Below, in pieces: positions 25,327 through 34,400 of a stretch of DNA of 64,000 nt. Positions within the stretch are counted from its first letter, which is position 1, and each line of letters starts with the position of its first letter. The position numbers were made by a program, and so were the translations under genes. This DNA comes from Candidatus Gastranaerophilales bacterium (GTDB lineage: Bacteria > Cyanobacteriota > Vampirovibrionia > Gastranaerophilales > Gastranaerophilaceae), in NCBI GenBank assembly GCA_003150395.1, contig QAMI01000039.1, positions 8,742-72,741 of the forward strand, written 5' to 3'. The notes beneath the pieces are model-generated. The model worked only from the letters and a program-made list of their open reading frames with translations, was not told the origin of the DNA and made no database searches.

Positions 25327-27654
25327 TTAACCCTTCTTAATTCCAAACAGTCGAAATTCGCCAGGCTCAAGATGTTCTATTAAAATTGCGTTGTCTTGAG
25401 TTTTATATTTCTTTTTCACAAAATTTTCGTCTTCGATAACGTATTCAGAGGTGATTTTGAATTCGCCCGGAAGTTGAAGTGTTTTATTATGAAGCGCTTC
25501 ACCGTTGACAATTTCGCCGTAAGAATTTCCTTTGTCGTCACATTTTGTAATTTTTTCGGTCGGATATTTGTAGTTTGCAACAACTAAAAATGCGGATTTT
25601 ATCGGTTCTTTTGACACCATCCATGCTGCAAAACCGTCATCTTCCTGTAATATTATCTGAGCTTCGCCGTCTGTAATTACGTTGTGATGTTTTACAAACC
25701 TGTCAATCGCATCGAATTTTTTGTAAAATTCGTAATGATTTTCGCGCGCCATTGAAATTTCTTCTCCGATAACGCTTTCAATTCCGGTTTTGGTAAAGCT
25801 TTCATCACCGTCAATGTAAAGCATTGGTCTTTGAGCAAATTTGCCGCCCGGCATAAATTTGTATTTAAACCATTTGAAAAGCGCGCCTTTTTCACCCAAT
25901 TGACCCGGGTATTGATCGATACTTCTGAATTCTCCGTCTTGATTGTTGTAAGTTTTCAGAATAGACAATTTATTATCTTTTTTTAAATTGACATTATAGT
26001 TTGAAAGATGATTGTTATCTTGAGCAATGCATTCCGGAGTTTTGGAAGATTGAGACACGATGTCGTTACCCCATAGCAAATCGAAGTTCATATCTTCGTG
26101 ATATTCTTTCAAAAAGTCATCCCAGAGCATGTATTCTGCCAGAGTTCCGAAATATGGGATTTTGTTTTTCATGGCATTATTGAGTTTATTTAAAACAACT
26201 CTAGGAGCACGATAGCTTATTGGTTTTCCGTCTTTTTCTGAAACCTCATCAACAATGTGGTCAATGTGGTCAACTCGGAAACCGTCGAAATTGTATTCGG
26301 ATTGAAGTTTTTGCATATAATCTATGAAATAATCAATTACCGGCTCGTTAAACGTTCCGTTTTCAAGATATGCAAAATAATATGGCGTCTGGCAGTCCAA
26401 ATTTGCAAAGCAGGAAACATCTTCGCCTTTGAAGTTGTAATGCTTATATATCGGGTAATCTCTGCCTTCGCTCATTTTGTCAAAAACAGGGACGCCTGCT
26501 GAACACCATGCTCCGCCGGGTGCAGGCCAGAGACCTTCTTTTATAAGGCGCTGGATTATTTCAATTTGTTTTGTAATGTCGTTTTCTTCAAGTTTTTTAC
26601 CGGCTTTTATTCCAAGTTCTTGGGCGACAATTTCTCTTATGCGTTTGTGGAGTTTTTGCTGGTAATTTTTTGTGAGCATTGCGTTTGAAGTTTGTTTTTT
26701 GAAAGGTTCAAGAACTTTTTCAAATGCGTTGTAAATTTTTTGATAATTTTCTGCAAGCTCGCCTGCGCTGCCGTTTAAAGTTTGAAGATAAATGTTTTTG
26801 ACAACTTCAATGTCATCTTCGTCGCAGGTTTCAATGCCATTGTTTTTAAGCTCTTCTTTAAGCTGATTGTTTGAAATTTTTGCAAGAGAACTAACCTGCT
26901 TTTTTAAATTTTGGATTAAATCTTCTATGTCATACCATCTAGCGATTTCGGGATTTGCAAGAACTGCTTTTGAAAATCTTCCAGTCTGCGGCAGTATATC
27001 ATAAATTACCGGATGTCCTGCAAGCTGTGCAAATGTTATGAAAGTCTGCACCTGTCCTTTTGCATCAAGCCCTGTCAGGTCGTAAATCTCTTTATCAAAA
27101 AGCTTTTCACTGACCTCGCTGCTTTTTGGAAGATAAGCGCACCCGAATTCTCTTGGATGAAATGGAATTAAATATATTGTCGTATTAAAAATTTCGTTTT
27201 GAATATTTCCGGTCGGGAGGATAAGGAGCTGCCTCAGCCAGTCCATAAACTTTCCGGTTTCTTTTGTTTTGTTTCCGTCTTTTAGGCCTGCAAGGTTAAT
27301 TAATTTGATGTCATGTCCTTCTTTTTTTATCCATTCGGAATTTTTCACATTGTCGCGTGCCAGCACACTTATGCGCTTATCCTCAAATCGGAATTTGCCC
27401 TCATTAAATATATGGTTATCTATCCATTTGTACTGGAGGGCATAAAGAACTTCCGCATCGGTTAGTTCATCCAATGCTTTTATATAAGGAAAATTTAAAT
27501 AGCCATATTTAAGCATGACATTTTTAAGATAAGTTTTTCTCTCATCAGAAATATTTTTTACGCCAAAGTGGTCGGATAATTTTGTGTAAATCTCATTTAT
27601 AAGTACATCTTTTGGAGGATTTTTACCTTTTCGTCCAAACAAAAATTTTAACAT
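25327..27654 (-). CDS. Large cytoplasmic GH13-family protein
   Basis: 775 residues without signal peptide. A unique N-terminal part (about 170 residues) precedes the GH13 barrel, which starts at NTTIYLIPFHPREFGCAYLP and continues with PVIYDILPQTGRFS. Catalytic acids are in place: FDGFRVDHIDHI with nucleophile Asp462, GTLAEYM with Glu507 and YNNQDGEF with Asp573. A long helical insertion (about 240-350) sits between early and late barrel strands and a beta domain closes the protein. It probably handles intracellular alpha-glucans or an oligosaccharide, but no characterised member could be assigned. It is upstream of recN by 62 bases on the same strand. Confidence 0.82.
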   Translation of the reverse strand: MLKFLFGRKGKNPPKDVLINEIYTKLSDHFGVKNISDERKTYLKNVMLKYGYLNFPYIKALDELTDAEVLYALQYKWIDNHIFNEGKFRFEDKRISVLARDNVKNSEWIKKEGHDIKLINLAGLKDGNKTKETGKFMDWLRQLLILPTGNIQNEIFNTTIYLIPFHPREFGCAYLPKSSEVSEKLFDKEIYDLTGLDAKGQVQTFITFAQLAGHPVIYDILPQTGRFSKAVLANPEIARWYDIEDLIQNLKKQVSSLAKISNNQLKEELKNNGIETCDEDDIEVVKNIYLQTLNGSAGELAENYQKIYNAFEKVLEPFKKQTSNAMLTKNYQQKLHKRIREIVAQELGIKAGKKLEENDITKQIEIIQRLIKEGLWPAPGGAWCSAGVPVFDKMSEGRDYPIYKHYNFKGEDVSCFANLDCQTPYYFAYLENGTFNEPVIDYFIDYMQKLQSEYNFDGFRVDHIDHIVDEVSEKDGKPISYRAPRVVLNKLNNAMKNKIPYFGTLAEYMLWDDFLKEYHEDMNFDLLWGNDIVSQSSKTPECIAQDNNHLSNYNVNLKKDNKLSILKTYNNQDGEFRSIDQYPGQLGEKGALFKWFKYKFMPGGKFAQRPMLYIDGDESFTKTGIESVIGEEISMARENHYEFYKKFDAIDRFVKHHNVITDGEAQIILQEDDGFAAWMVSKEPIKSAFLVVANYKYPTEKITKCDDKGNSYGEIVNGEALHNKTLQLPGEFKITSEYVIEDENFVKKKYKTQDNAILIEHLEPGEFRLFGIKKG

Positions 27655-27846
27655 TTAGACACTCCCTTCTTCCATTACTAAAGGATTATAGCACAATTTA
27701 AAAAAATCTTCTGTAAAAAAATATTAATTGTACTTTATACAATATTAGCTGATAGGGTAATGGATTAATTCATAAAGCTATCATTTAATAGTCATGTCGA
27801 CATCTGAAAAGTTAATTTAAAAGTTTATTAAAAAGAGAGGTGAAAA

Positions 27847-28551
27847 ATGGTACAAAATCTTCAAACTTCCGAACTCTGCATGAGCGGGCAAAAAGTTCTC
27901 AATATCATTATTGTTGAGGATTTCAAATTAACAAGAGTCGGGCTTCGATGCGCGCTTAATGAAAATCCGGATATGGAAGTTGTGGCAGAAAGCGAAGATG
28001 CTATTGAAGGTATTAAGCTTATTGAAAAATACAAACCCGATGTTGTTTTAATGGATTTGGGGCTTCCGGGCATGAATGGTATTGAAGCAATGATTAAAGT
28101 TAAAGAATTTGCTCCAGAAACAAAAATTATTGCACTTACATCTCATGACAGGGAAGAAGAAGTTATTGCGGCATTGAGTTCTGGTGCAAGCGCTTATTGT
28201 TTGAAGGATATTGATCCTCAAAAGTTAGCAGATGTCGTACGTGATGTATCAGTCGGGGTTTGCTGGATTGATCCTGTGGTTGCGCAAATGGCCCTGAATG
28301 CATTCCCAAAAGTTGATAACATCGGCTTTTTACCAAGTAAGTCGCATGGTGAAGGAAGGGTACCGCTTACTGAACGCGAATATGAGGTTCTGAAGCATCT
28401 TGTGACAGGGAAAAGTAATACTGAAATTGCAAAAGAACTTATTGTAAGCGTTCATACAGCAAAAGCTCATGTGTGTTCGATTTTGCAGAAAATGTGCGTG
28501 AATGACAGAGTTCAGGCTGCAGTCAAAGCTGTTAAAGAGGGCATGGTGTAA
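27847..28551 (+). CDS. NarL/FixJ-family response regulator
   Basis: 234 residues. Receiver domain about residues 17-135 with the acidic pair in NIIIVEDFKLTRVG, the phosphoryl-accepting Asp in DVVLMDLGLPGMNG, Thr/Ser and Lys in IIALTSHDREE and AYCLKDIDP. LuxR-type HTH at the C-terminus (PLTEREYEVLKHLVTGKSNT, EIAKELIVSVHTAKAHV). All phosphorylation residues are present, so it should respond to a kinase, but none is nearby: an orphan regulator. GAGAGGTGAAAA precedes the ATG. It is followed by a terminator and then the poly-G pseudopilin; control of that gene is possible but unsupported. Confidence 0.95.
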   Translation: MVQNLQTSELCMSGQKVLNIIIVEDFKLTRVGLRCALNENPDMEVVAESEDAIEGIKLIEKYKPDVVLMDLGLPGMNGIEAMIKVKEFAPETKIIALTSHDREEEVIAALSSGASAYCLKDIDPQKLADVVRDVSVGVCWIDPVVAQMALNAFPKVDNIGFLPSKSHGEGRVPLTEREYEVLKHLVTGKSNTEIAKELIVSVHTAKAHVCSILQKMCVNDRVQAAVKAVKEGMV

Positions 28552-28560
28552 TTTTTTGTT

Positions 28561-28590
28561 AAAAAAGCAGGATTGCAATCCTGCTTTTTT
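28561..28590 (+). terminator. Intrinsic terminator after the response regulator
   Basis: AAAAAAGCAGGATT-GC-AATCCTGCTTTTTT, a near-continuous stem with a T-run. An extended -10 box (TGTTATATT, 28593-28601) follows it and may start the pseudopilin transcript. Confidence 0.92.
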
Positions 28591-28617
28591 CATGTTATAT
28601 TTAAGTAAGTAAATAGT

Positions 28618-28692
28618 ATGAAAAATGCAAAAGGAGTAATAAGGTTGAAATTAAGATTTGACAATACTTTCCGGGGGGGGGGGGCAGCCTAA
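28618..28692 (+). other. Out-of-frame leader ORF running through the poly-G run
   Basis: From ATG at 28618, or TTG at 28645 which has AGGAG eight bases before it, the frame reads through the G-run and stops at TAA 28690-28692. Both starts share one frame, and it is one base off the pseudopilin frame. With 11 or 14 G in place of 12, the same start would be fused to the pilin, with a leader of 36 residues (27 from the TTG). Confidence 0.65.
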
Positions 28693-29440
28693 AACCTCCT
28701 TATTAACAGCTTTTGGAACTAATGGTTTTACTTTAGCTGAAGTCTTGATTACTATAAGTATAATTGGAATAGTTGCGGCAATTACATTACCCGCATTAAT
28801 TCAACGAAATAATAATAAAGTAACAGAAGCTCGTCTTAAAAAATTTTATTCAGTTATTAATCAGGCAGTTATTCTTTCAGAGCTTGAAAATGGTGACAGA
28901 AAAGATTGGTATAGAGATTATTCAGGTGCCGTTATAGACCCCGACGGCAAACCTATTGAGGGTACTTCTGAGGCTGAGAAGTGGTTTATGCAGTATATCG
29001 GCAAGTATTTGAAAATTGTAGGCAAAGAGACTACTGATAGGGGAATGTTTATTGTATATTTTGAAGATGGTAGCGCCTTAATGCAATTAAACCATGGTAC
29101 AACGCGTGACTGGGTGTTTTATCCACAAAAAGTTAAAAGATGTGTTGAAAGATATGGTTATCCTACATCTATTACTTCAGGTGGTTTAGGTGTTTGTGCT
29201 TTTGCCTTTGGGTTTGTACCTGGAAAACCCGGGCAAACACAAACAGAAGCAGAAGCGACAGGGTTTGGGTTTCTATATAATAAAGGTTTTGAGTCCTATA
29301 CTTATGCATGGGATGGAAGCCGTGAATTCTTAATAGAGCACTGCAAAGATAATTCAACTAAGGGGGTCTATTGCACTATGCTTATCCAGCTTAATAACTG
29401 GCAAATTCCAAAAGATTATCCGCATAAAGTCAGTTATTAA
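28658..29440 (+). CDS. Pseudopilin-like protein behind a 12-G run
   Basis: The pilin frame is open from a TTG at 28658 that has no ribosome-binding site, through the G-run to the stop at 29438. Mature start: NG then FTLAEVLITISIIGIVAAIT with Glu at +5, a standard prepilin-peptidase site. The globular domain (about 200 residues) begins VTEARLKKFYSVINQAVIL and has cysteines near the end; unlike the other four it lacks the DVNG...WGHDLF motif. As sequenced, the plausible starts at 28618/28645 are out of frame, so the gene reads as switched off or depends on frameshifting. It overlaps the convergent kinase gene by 11 bases. Confidence 0.82.
   Translation: MTILSGGGGQPKTSLLTAFGTNGFTLAEVLITISIIGIVAAITLPALIQRNNNKVTEARLKKFYSVINQAVILSELENGDRKDWYRDYSGAVIDPDGKPIEGTSEAEKWFMQYIGKYLKIVGKETTDRGMFIVYFEDGSALMQLNHGTTRDWVFYPQKVKRCVERYGYPTSITSGGLGVCAFAFGFVPGKPGQTQTEAEATGFGFLYNKGFESYTYAWDGSREFLIEHCKDNSTKGVYCTMLIQLNNWQIPKDYPHKVSY
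28673..28684 (+). repeat. Homopolymer run of 12 G at the 5' end of a pseudopilin gene
   Basis: Twelve consecutive G in TTTCC-G12-CAGCC. Similar runs occur in the same position in only two other places in the window (34348, 50996), each at the start of a pseudopilin gene. Runs of this length are prone to slipped-strand mispairing and also to sequencing and assembly error. Confidence 0.9.
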
Positions 29441-29945
29441 TCTTGTTTATTATTTCGATAACCTGTTTGGTAAGATTGTCATAATCACCATTATTGTCAA
29501 TTATAAAATCCCAATTTTTTATGTTATCAAGACCTGTTTCTGTTATATCAGTTTCACCTATTAATTCCCCGCGTTTTGCTCTTGTTTCACGGGTTGCTTC
29601 AACTCTTATTGTTAAAGCGCCTGCATTTTTGAAAACCTCATATTCATGCGGAACTCTGACATCTGTGACAATTATATTTCCGTCCTGTTCAAGAATTTTT
29701 TTTAACCAGTAATCCGGGTCTTGTGAGCGGCCCCAATTACCTAAGTTTATTAAGTCTTGGCGATAGACGGCTTTATTTTTTTCTATTTCTTCATAAGAAA
29801 GTTTTTTTTCTTTTCCGTAAGTTATTTTTATAATATCGCCCATTGCGCAGCGTTTAAAATCTGGCATTTTTTCAAGCATAATTTTTGCCGCAGTATCCTT
29901 TCCAGAATACTGTTTGCCTGAAAATATAATTATTTTTTCTGCCAT
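29430..29945 (-). CDS. P-loop kinase, deoxynucleoside-monophosphate-kinase-like
   Basis: 171 residues. P-loop IFSGKQYSGKDTAAKI (GKxxxGKD type), a LID-like RYD-type segment in VRVEATRETRAKRGEL and DNNGDY near the C-terminus resemble the small P-loop kinases that phosphorylate dNMPs or mevalonate phosphate. The N-terminal loop with Asp after the Walker lysine (SGKDT) fits the phage-type dNMP kinase group. Likely cytoplasmic nucleotide metabolism; substrate is inference. It is convergent with the poly-G pseudopilin, overlapping by 11 bases. AAAGGAGA lies just before the start on the minus strand. Confidence 0.75.
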   Translation of the reverse strand: MAEKIIIFSGKQYSGKDTAAKIMLEKMPDFKRCAMGDIIKITYGKEKKLSYEEIEKNKAVYRQDLINLGNWGRSQDPDYWLKKILEQDGNIIVTDVRVPHEYEVFKNAGALTIRVEATRETRAKRGELIGETDITETGLDNIKNWDFIIDNNGDYDNLTKQVIEIINKINN

Positions 29946-30144
29946 ATTATCTCCTTTTCTTTAAAAATAACATAGAGAAAATGAAATGTGAATGTATTGA
30001 TTTGTTATTTCTCTTTCACTTAATATTTGTAAACATAAAATTTGCAATTTTGCTATGTTGGTCGTAGTATGAAAAAAGCACGCGCCGCAAAAGTTACGGC
30101 TTGTGACTGCAAATGAGTGTAAATAGTACAATAATGGATGTGTT

Positions 30145-31017
30145 ATGGCTTTAAACTTTCAAGAATTGGTTTTTAATTTACAAAAATTTTGGTCGGACTA
30201 TGGCTGTATAATTCAGCAGCCTTATGATATCGAAAAAGGTGCTTCTACAATGAATCCTGCAACCTTTTTACGTTCCCTCGGGCCGGAACCCTGGAATACT
30301 GCAATGATTGAACCATGCAGAAGACCTACCGATGCAAGATACGGGGAAAATCCAAACAGATTAGGGCATTATTATCAGTTTCAGGTTATTTTGAAACCTT
30401 CTCCCGACAATGCTCAAGAGCTTTACTTGAAAAGTTTGGAGGCTATGGGTATAAACTTGAAAGAACATGACGTTAGGTTTGTTGAGGATAACTGGGAATC
30501 TCCGACTTTAGGTGCCGCTGGTGTCGGTTGGGAAGTCTGGCTTGACGGCATGGAAATTACTCAATTTACATATTTCCAACAGGTTGGCGGTTTGGAAGTT
30601 AAACCTGTTGCGCTTGAGTTAACTTACGGGCTTGAGCGTATTGCTATGTATTTGCAAAATAAAGCTTCAGTTTATGACATTATGTGGAATGATAAGCTAA
30701 AATACGGCGAAATCTTCTTACAAAATGAAATTGAACAGTCTAAATATAATTTCGAAGTTTCAGATGCTAAAAGCTTATTCACTATGTTTGACCTCTACCA
30801 GAAAGAAGTCGATAATTGTATTAGCGCAAAACTTGTCCTTCCTGCTTATGATTATGTTTTAAAATGCTCACATACTTTTAACTTACTGGATGCGAGAGGA
30901 GTAATCAGCAAGGATGAAAGAATTAACTTTATAAACAGAGTTAGAACAATGGCTTCTGCCGTTGCAAAATTGTACGTAGCTCAAAGAGAAGAACTTGGCT
31001 TCCCTCTTTGTAAATAA
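30145..31017 (+). CDS. glyQ: Glycine--tRNA ligase alpha subunit
   Basis: Class II synthetase subunit that charges tRNA-Gly together with the beta subunit (GlyS). 290 residues, full length, with [16 protein letters not shown] at the start, motif 2-like [22 protein letters not shown]-region and the glycine/ATP site segments [20 protein letters not shown] and [12 protein letters not shown]. The usual partner glyS does not follow; instead a permease gene begins 14 bases later. glyS must be elsewhere in the genome. Confidence 0.97.
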   Translation: MALNFQELVFNLQKFWSDYGCIIQQPYDIEKGASTMNPATFLRSLGPEPWNTAMIEPCRRPTDARYGENPNRLGHYYQFQVILKPSPDNAQELYLKSLEAMGINLKEHDVRFVEDNWESPTLGAAGVGWEVWLDGMEITQFTYFQQVGGLEVKPVALELTYGLERIAMYLQNKASVYDIMWNDKLKYGEIFLQNEIEQSKYNFEVSDAKSLFTMFDLYQKEVDNCISAKLVLPAYDYVLKCSHTFNLLDARGVISKDERINFINRVRTMASAVAKLYVAQREELGFPLCK

Positions 31018-31031
31018 AATAAGGATATTTA

Positions 31032-32630
31032 ATGGCAACTAGATTTGAACGTCCAACTTTATCAAAAAACTTTATTCAAAGATTAATTAGAATTAAAAAC
31101 CCCGATGAAATGCTTGAAGCTGCAAAGGCTGACGGTTTGGAAAAAACTCTTGGCGTTTGGGATTTGATAATATTAGGCATTGGTGCAATTATCGGAAGCG
31201 GAATTTTCGCTATAGTCGGTATTGCCGCTGCCGGTGGTCCTGAAAGCGTTGGTGCAGGGCCTGCTTTAACTGTTTCAATGGTTCTGGCCGCTGTGTGTTG
31301 CGTTTTTTCAGCGCTTTGTTACAGCGAATTTGCGACAATGATTCCAGTGTCGGGCGGTGCTTATATTTATACATTTGCTACACTTGGTGAATTTGCAGCG
31401 TGGATGGTTGGCTGGGTTTTGATGCTTGAATATGCAATCGGATTTATTGCGGTTGCTTGTGCCTGGTCAAATCACTTTATACAATTCCTGCAAGGGTTTT
31501 CAAAATATCTTCCAGCGTGGATTGCAAATCCGCCGGTTTATCTTGTAAATGATGTCAAATCAGCTACAAAAATTCTTTTAGACAGCGGTGTTGACCCTCA
31601 TTCGGTTATTCCTACAATATTTGGTATGCCAATTTGTATAAACATTCCTGCAATTGCAATTATTATTGCAATGACATTAATTTTGATAAGAGGAACAAAG
31701 GATTCAACAAAAATGGCAGCTGTAATGGTGGCTGTTAAAATAGGCGTAATAGCATTATTTGTAATTGCCGGAGCATTCTTTATTAAGCCTGAGAATTGGA
31801 CGCCTTTTGCTCCAAATGGGTTTGAAGGAATTTTCATGGGCGCGTTTATAATTTTCTTTGCATATATCGGCTTTGACGCTCTTGCTACTGCTGCCGAAGA
31901 ATGTAAAAATCCACAAAAAGATTTGCCAATTGGTATTATTGGTTCCTTAATAATTACAACTATTGTTTATGTCCTTGTTGCGCTTGTAATGACTGGTATG
32001 CAGGCAACACAAGGGACTGTACCTGCTGGATTTTTAAAAGCTCCGATGGCATATGCAATGACAACAATCGCTCATCAAAATTGGGCAGCAGGACTGATTT
32101 CAATCGGTTCTCTGGCTGGTTTAACTTCTGTTCTTCTGGTACTTCAGATGGCTGCAACAAGAATTCTGTATGCTATGAGCCGTGATAATTTTATTTCAAA
32201 AAGATTTCAGAAATTGCACCCGAAATTCCATACCCCGCACGTTTTGACATGGACGGTAGCTTTGCTTTCAGTTATCGGAGTTCTCACACTTGATTTGAAT
32301 GTTGCTGCAGAACTCTGTAATTTCGGAACATTCACATCTTTCATAATCGTGTGTGTCGCAGTATTAATATTACGTAAAACAGATCCTGACAGACCTCGTC
32401 CGTTTAAGGTTCCTTTTGCGCCTGTTACACCAATTTTAGGAATTCTTTGCTGCGGCGGTTTGATGGTGTATTCAATGAAGTTTTTAACAACTTCAGCGCT
32501 TCTCTTCCCGCTTTGGCTTGGAATTGGTGCGTTTATATACTTCTTCTATGGTTACAGAAAAAATCGTTATAAAGAAAACGAAATTCACAAGGAGAAAGTT
32601 GAACAGCGCCGTCTTGAACTTCAAAAATAG
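31032..32630 (+). CDS. APC-superfamily amino-acid permease (cationic amino-acid transporter type)
   Basis: 532 residues with 12-14 membrane helices. The first helix carries the APC substrate-binding break GIGAIIGSGIFAIVG, followed by GPALTVSMVLAAVCCVFSAL and SGGAYIYTFATLGEFAAWMV. A soluble loop precedes helices 5-6; FIIFFAYIGFDALATAAEEC is helix 8 and KTDPDRPRPFKVPFAP the typical cytosolic loop of CAT/YfnA-type permeases. Imports amino acids across the inner membrane; specificity unknown. It lies 14 bases behind glyQ, probably cotranscribed, and is followed by a paralogue with about 60% apparent identity in the aligned cores. Confidence 0.93.
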   Translation: MATRFERPTLSKNFIQRLIRIKNPDEMLEAAKADGLEKTLGVWDLIILGIGAIIGSGIFAIVGIAAAGGPESVGAGPALTVSMVLAAVCCVFSALCYSEFATMIPVSGGAYIYTFATLGEFAAWMVGWVLMLEYAIGFIAVACAWSNHFIQFLQGFSKYLPAWIANPPVYLVNDVKSATKILLDSGVDPHSVIPTIFGMPICINIPAIAIIIAMTLILIRGTKDSTKMAAVMVAVKIGVIALFVIAGAFFIKPENWTPFAPNGFEGIFMGAFIIFFAYIGFDALATAAEECKNPQKDLPIGIIGSLIITTIVYVLVALVMTGMQATQGTVPAGFLKAPMAYAMTTIAHQNWAAGLISIGSLAGLTSVLLVLQMAATRILYAMSRDNFISKRFQKLHPKFHTPHVLTWTVALLSVIGVLTLDLNVAAELCNFGTFTSFIIVCVAVLILRKTDPDRPRPFKVPFAPVTPILGILCCGGLMVYSMKFLTTSALLFPLWLGIGAFIYFFYGYRKNRYKENEIHKEKVEQRRLELQK

Positions 32631-32700
32631 TTAAGCGGCAGTTATCTACGCGGCTCAAAAGCCTGCCGAATTTATAAGATAGTAAAATTGGAAATTGAAA

Positions 32701-34254
32701 ATGATTAAAAGTATAATTACAAACGCATTAAAGAAAAAAAGTCCTGACGAACTTATAGCAACAAGTAAAAAGTCAGAATTGAAAAAGACCTTGAATGTTT
32801 TTGACCTTATCGTAATTGGTATTGGCGCAGTTGTCGGCACCGGAATTTTCACAATTGTCGGAAGCGCAATTCAGGGTGGTCCTGAAGGTGTAGGTGCGGG
32901 GCCAGCGATTATAATTTCAATGATTTTGGCTGTTGTTGCCTGTATATTTTCAGCACTTTGTTATAGTGAAATCGCTGCGATGATACCGGTTGCCGGAAGT
33001 GCCTACACATATACTTATGCAACAATGGGCGAATTTATGGCATGGATGGTCGGATGGATTTTGATGCTGGAATATGCAATCGGAAATATTACGGTTGCGA
33101 GTGCTTGGACCGGTTACTTCACACAGCTTTTAAAAGGTTTTAAACAGGTTCTTCCAGATTTTATTGTGCAATTTCCGATTTGGCTTAGAATGGATTACCG
33201 TTCTATAGCTGCTATTTGCGACAAATACGGAATGGATATTCATGATAAAATCCCTTATCTTTTCGGACATATACCAGTTGCAATGAATTTGCCGGCAATG
33301 GCAATTGTGCTTGTTCTGACAATGCTTTTAATTAAAGGCGTGAAAGAATCCACAAGATTTGCCGGTATTATGGTTGGTGTTAATTTGCTTATTATAACCT
33401 CATTCATACTTGTTGGCGCGTTTTATGTGAAGCCTGAAACTTGGGTGCCGTTTGCGCCGAATGGCTTTAGCGGCGTGTTTATGGGTGCGTTTTTGATTTT
33501 CTTTGCATATATTGGATTTGACGCAATCTCAACAACAGCAGAAGAAACCGAAAATCCACAGAGAGATTTACCGATTGGTATTTTGGGAACTTTGTTTATC
33601 TGTACTGTATTGTATATTGGTGTTGCGCTTGTTTTGACAGGAACTGTTCCGTTTGGACAAATAGATACTCAGGCTCCAATTGCGCATGCTATGAGATTTA
33701 TTGGAAAAGATTGGTTTGCAGGTTTAATTTCAGTCGGCGCACTTTGCGGGTTAACATCAGTCTTATTAATTTATCAGCTTGGTACAACGCGTATTTTATA
33801 TGCAATGAGCCGCGACAGATTTTTGCCGAAATCTTTAAGATTAATACATAAAAAATTCAGAACTCCGCATGTTTTGACCTGGATAAGCGGTATTATAGTA
33901 ATTTTGTGTTCGCTGTTTATGGATTTGAACATTTCGGCTGAACTTTGTAATTTTGGTACGTTTACATCGTTTATTGTTATTTGTATTGCAGTATTAATTC
34001 TTAGAAAAACAGATCCTGACAGACCGCGTCCGTTCAAAGTTCCATTTTCTCCGGTATTTCCGGTACTTGGTATTATTACCTGCGGCGGGCTGATGGTTTA
34101 TTCAATGAAATTTTTGACAACATCATCTTTATACTTCCCGTTGTGGCTTTTAATTGGTCTTGCAATTTATGCAGGCTACGGCTATGAACAGAAAAGACTT
34201 GAAGAAAAACAAAAAGCTCAAAGAATCATAAAACAACCTAAAGTTGAAGTGTAA
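32701..34254 (+). CDS. APC-superfamily amino-acid permease, tandem paralogue
   Basis: 517 residues from ATG at 32701 (an in-frame TTG lies six bases earlier; neither has a strong ribosome-binding site). The same features as in the upstream permease are seen: GIGAVVGTGIFTIVG in helix 1, AGSAYTYTYATMGEFMAWMV, FLIFFAYIGFDAISTTAEET and KTDPDRPRPFKVPFSP. The two differ mostly in the loop after helix 4 and in the C-terminal tail, which suggests a tandem duplication with divergence in substrate. 70 bases separate them. It is followed 63 bases later by the start codon of the second poly-G pseudopilin on the same strand. Confidence 0.93.
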   Translation: MIKSIITNALKKKSPDELIATSKKSELKKTLNVFDLIVIGIGAVVGTGIFTIVGSAIQGGPEGVGAGPAIIISMILAVVACIFSALCYSEIAAMIPVAGSAYTYTYATMGEFMAWMVGWILMLEYAIGNITVASAWTGYFTQLLKGFKQVLPDFIVQFPIWLRMDYRSIAAICDKYGMDIHDKIPYLFGHIPVAMNLPAMAIVLVLTMLLIKGVKESTRFAGIMVGVNLLIITSFILVGAFYVKPETWVPFAPNGFSGVFMGAFLIFFAYIGFDAISTTAEETENPQRDLPIGILGTLFICTVLYIGVALVLTGTVPFGQIDTQAPIAHAMRFIGKDWFAGLISVGALCGLTSVLLIYQLGTTRILYAMSRDRFLPKSLRLIHKKFRTPHVLTWISGIIVILCSLFMDLNISAELCNFGTFTSFIVICIAVLILRKTDPDRPRPFKVPFSPVFPVLGIITCGGLMVYSMKFLTTSSLYFPLWLLIGLAIYAGYGYEQKRLEEKQKAQRIIKQPKVEV

Positions 34255-34317
34255 TATTGAAACAAATACAAATTGAAGACAGGCTGAAAATGTTAATTAA
34301 TTTAAAGGAGTGCTAGT

Positions 34318-34380
34318 ATGAAAAAGCAAGCTATGATTGGATTTCCAGGGGGGGGGGGCACCCGCAGAATACGCTCCTGA
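34318..34380 (+). other. Out-of-frame leader ORF running through the poly-G run
   Basis: ATG at 34318 follows AAAGGAG with seven bases spacing. The frame encodes MKKQAMIGFP, four glycines from the G-run and a few residues to TGA at 34378. It is out of frame with the pseudopilin. With 12 (or 9) G instead of 11 it would continue into the pilin frame. The first ten codons are almost the same as those at 50967. Confidence 0.7.
34348..34358 (+). repeat. Homopolymer run of 11 G at the 5' end of a pseudopilin gene
   Basis: Eleven consecutive G between TTTCCA and CACCC. Position relative to the start codon (30 bases after A of ATG) is the same, within a base, as at 50996-51007 relative to 50967. Confidence 0.9.
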
Positions 34381-34400
34381 ATGGTTTTGAAATAAATCCG

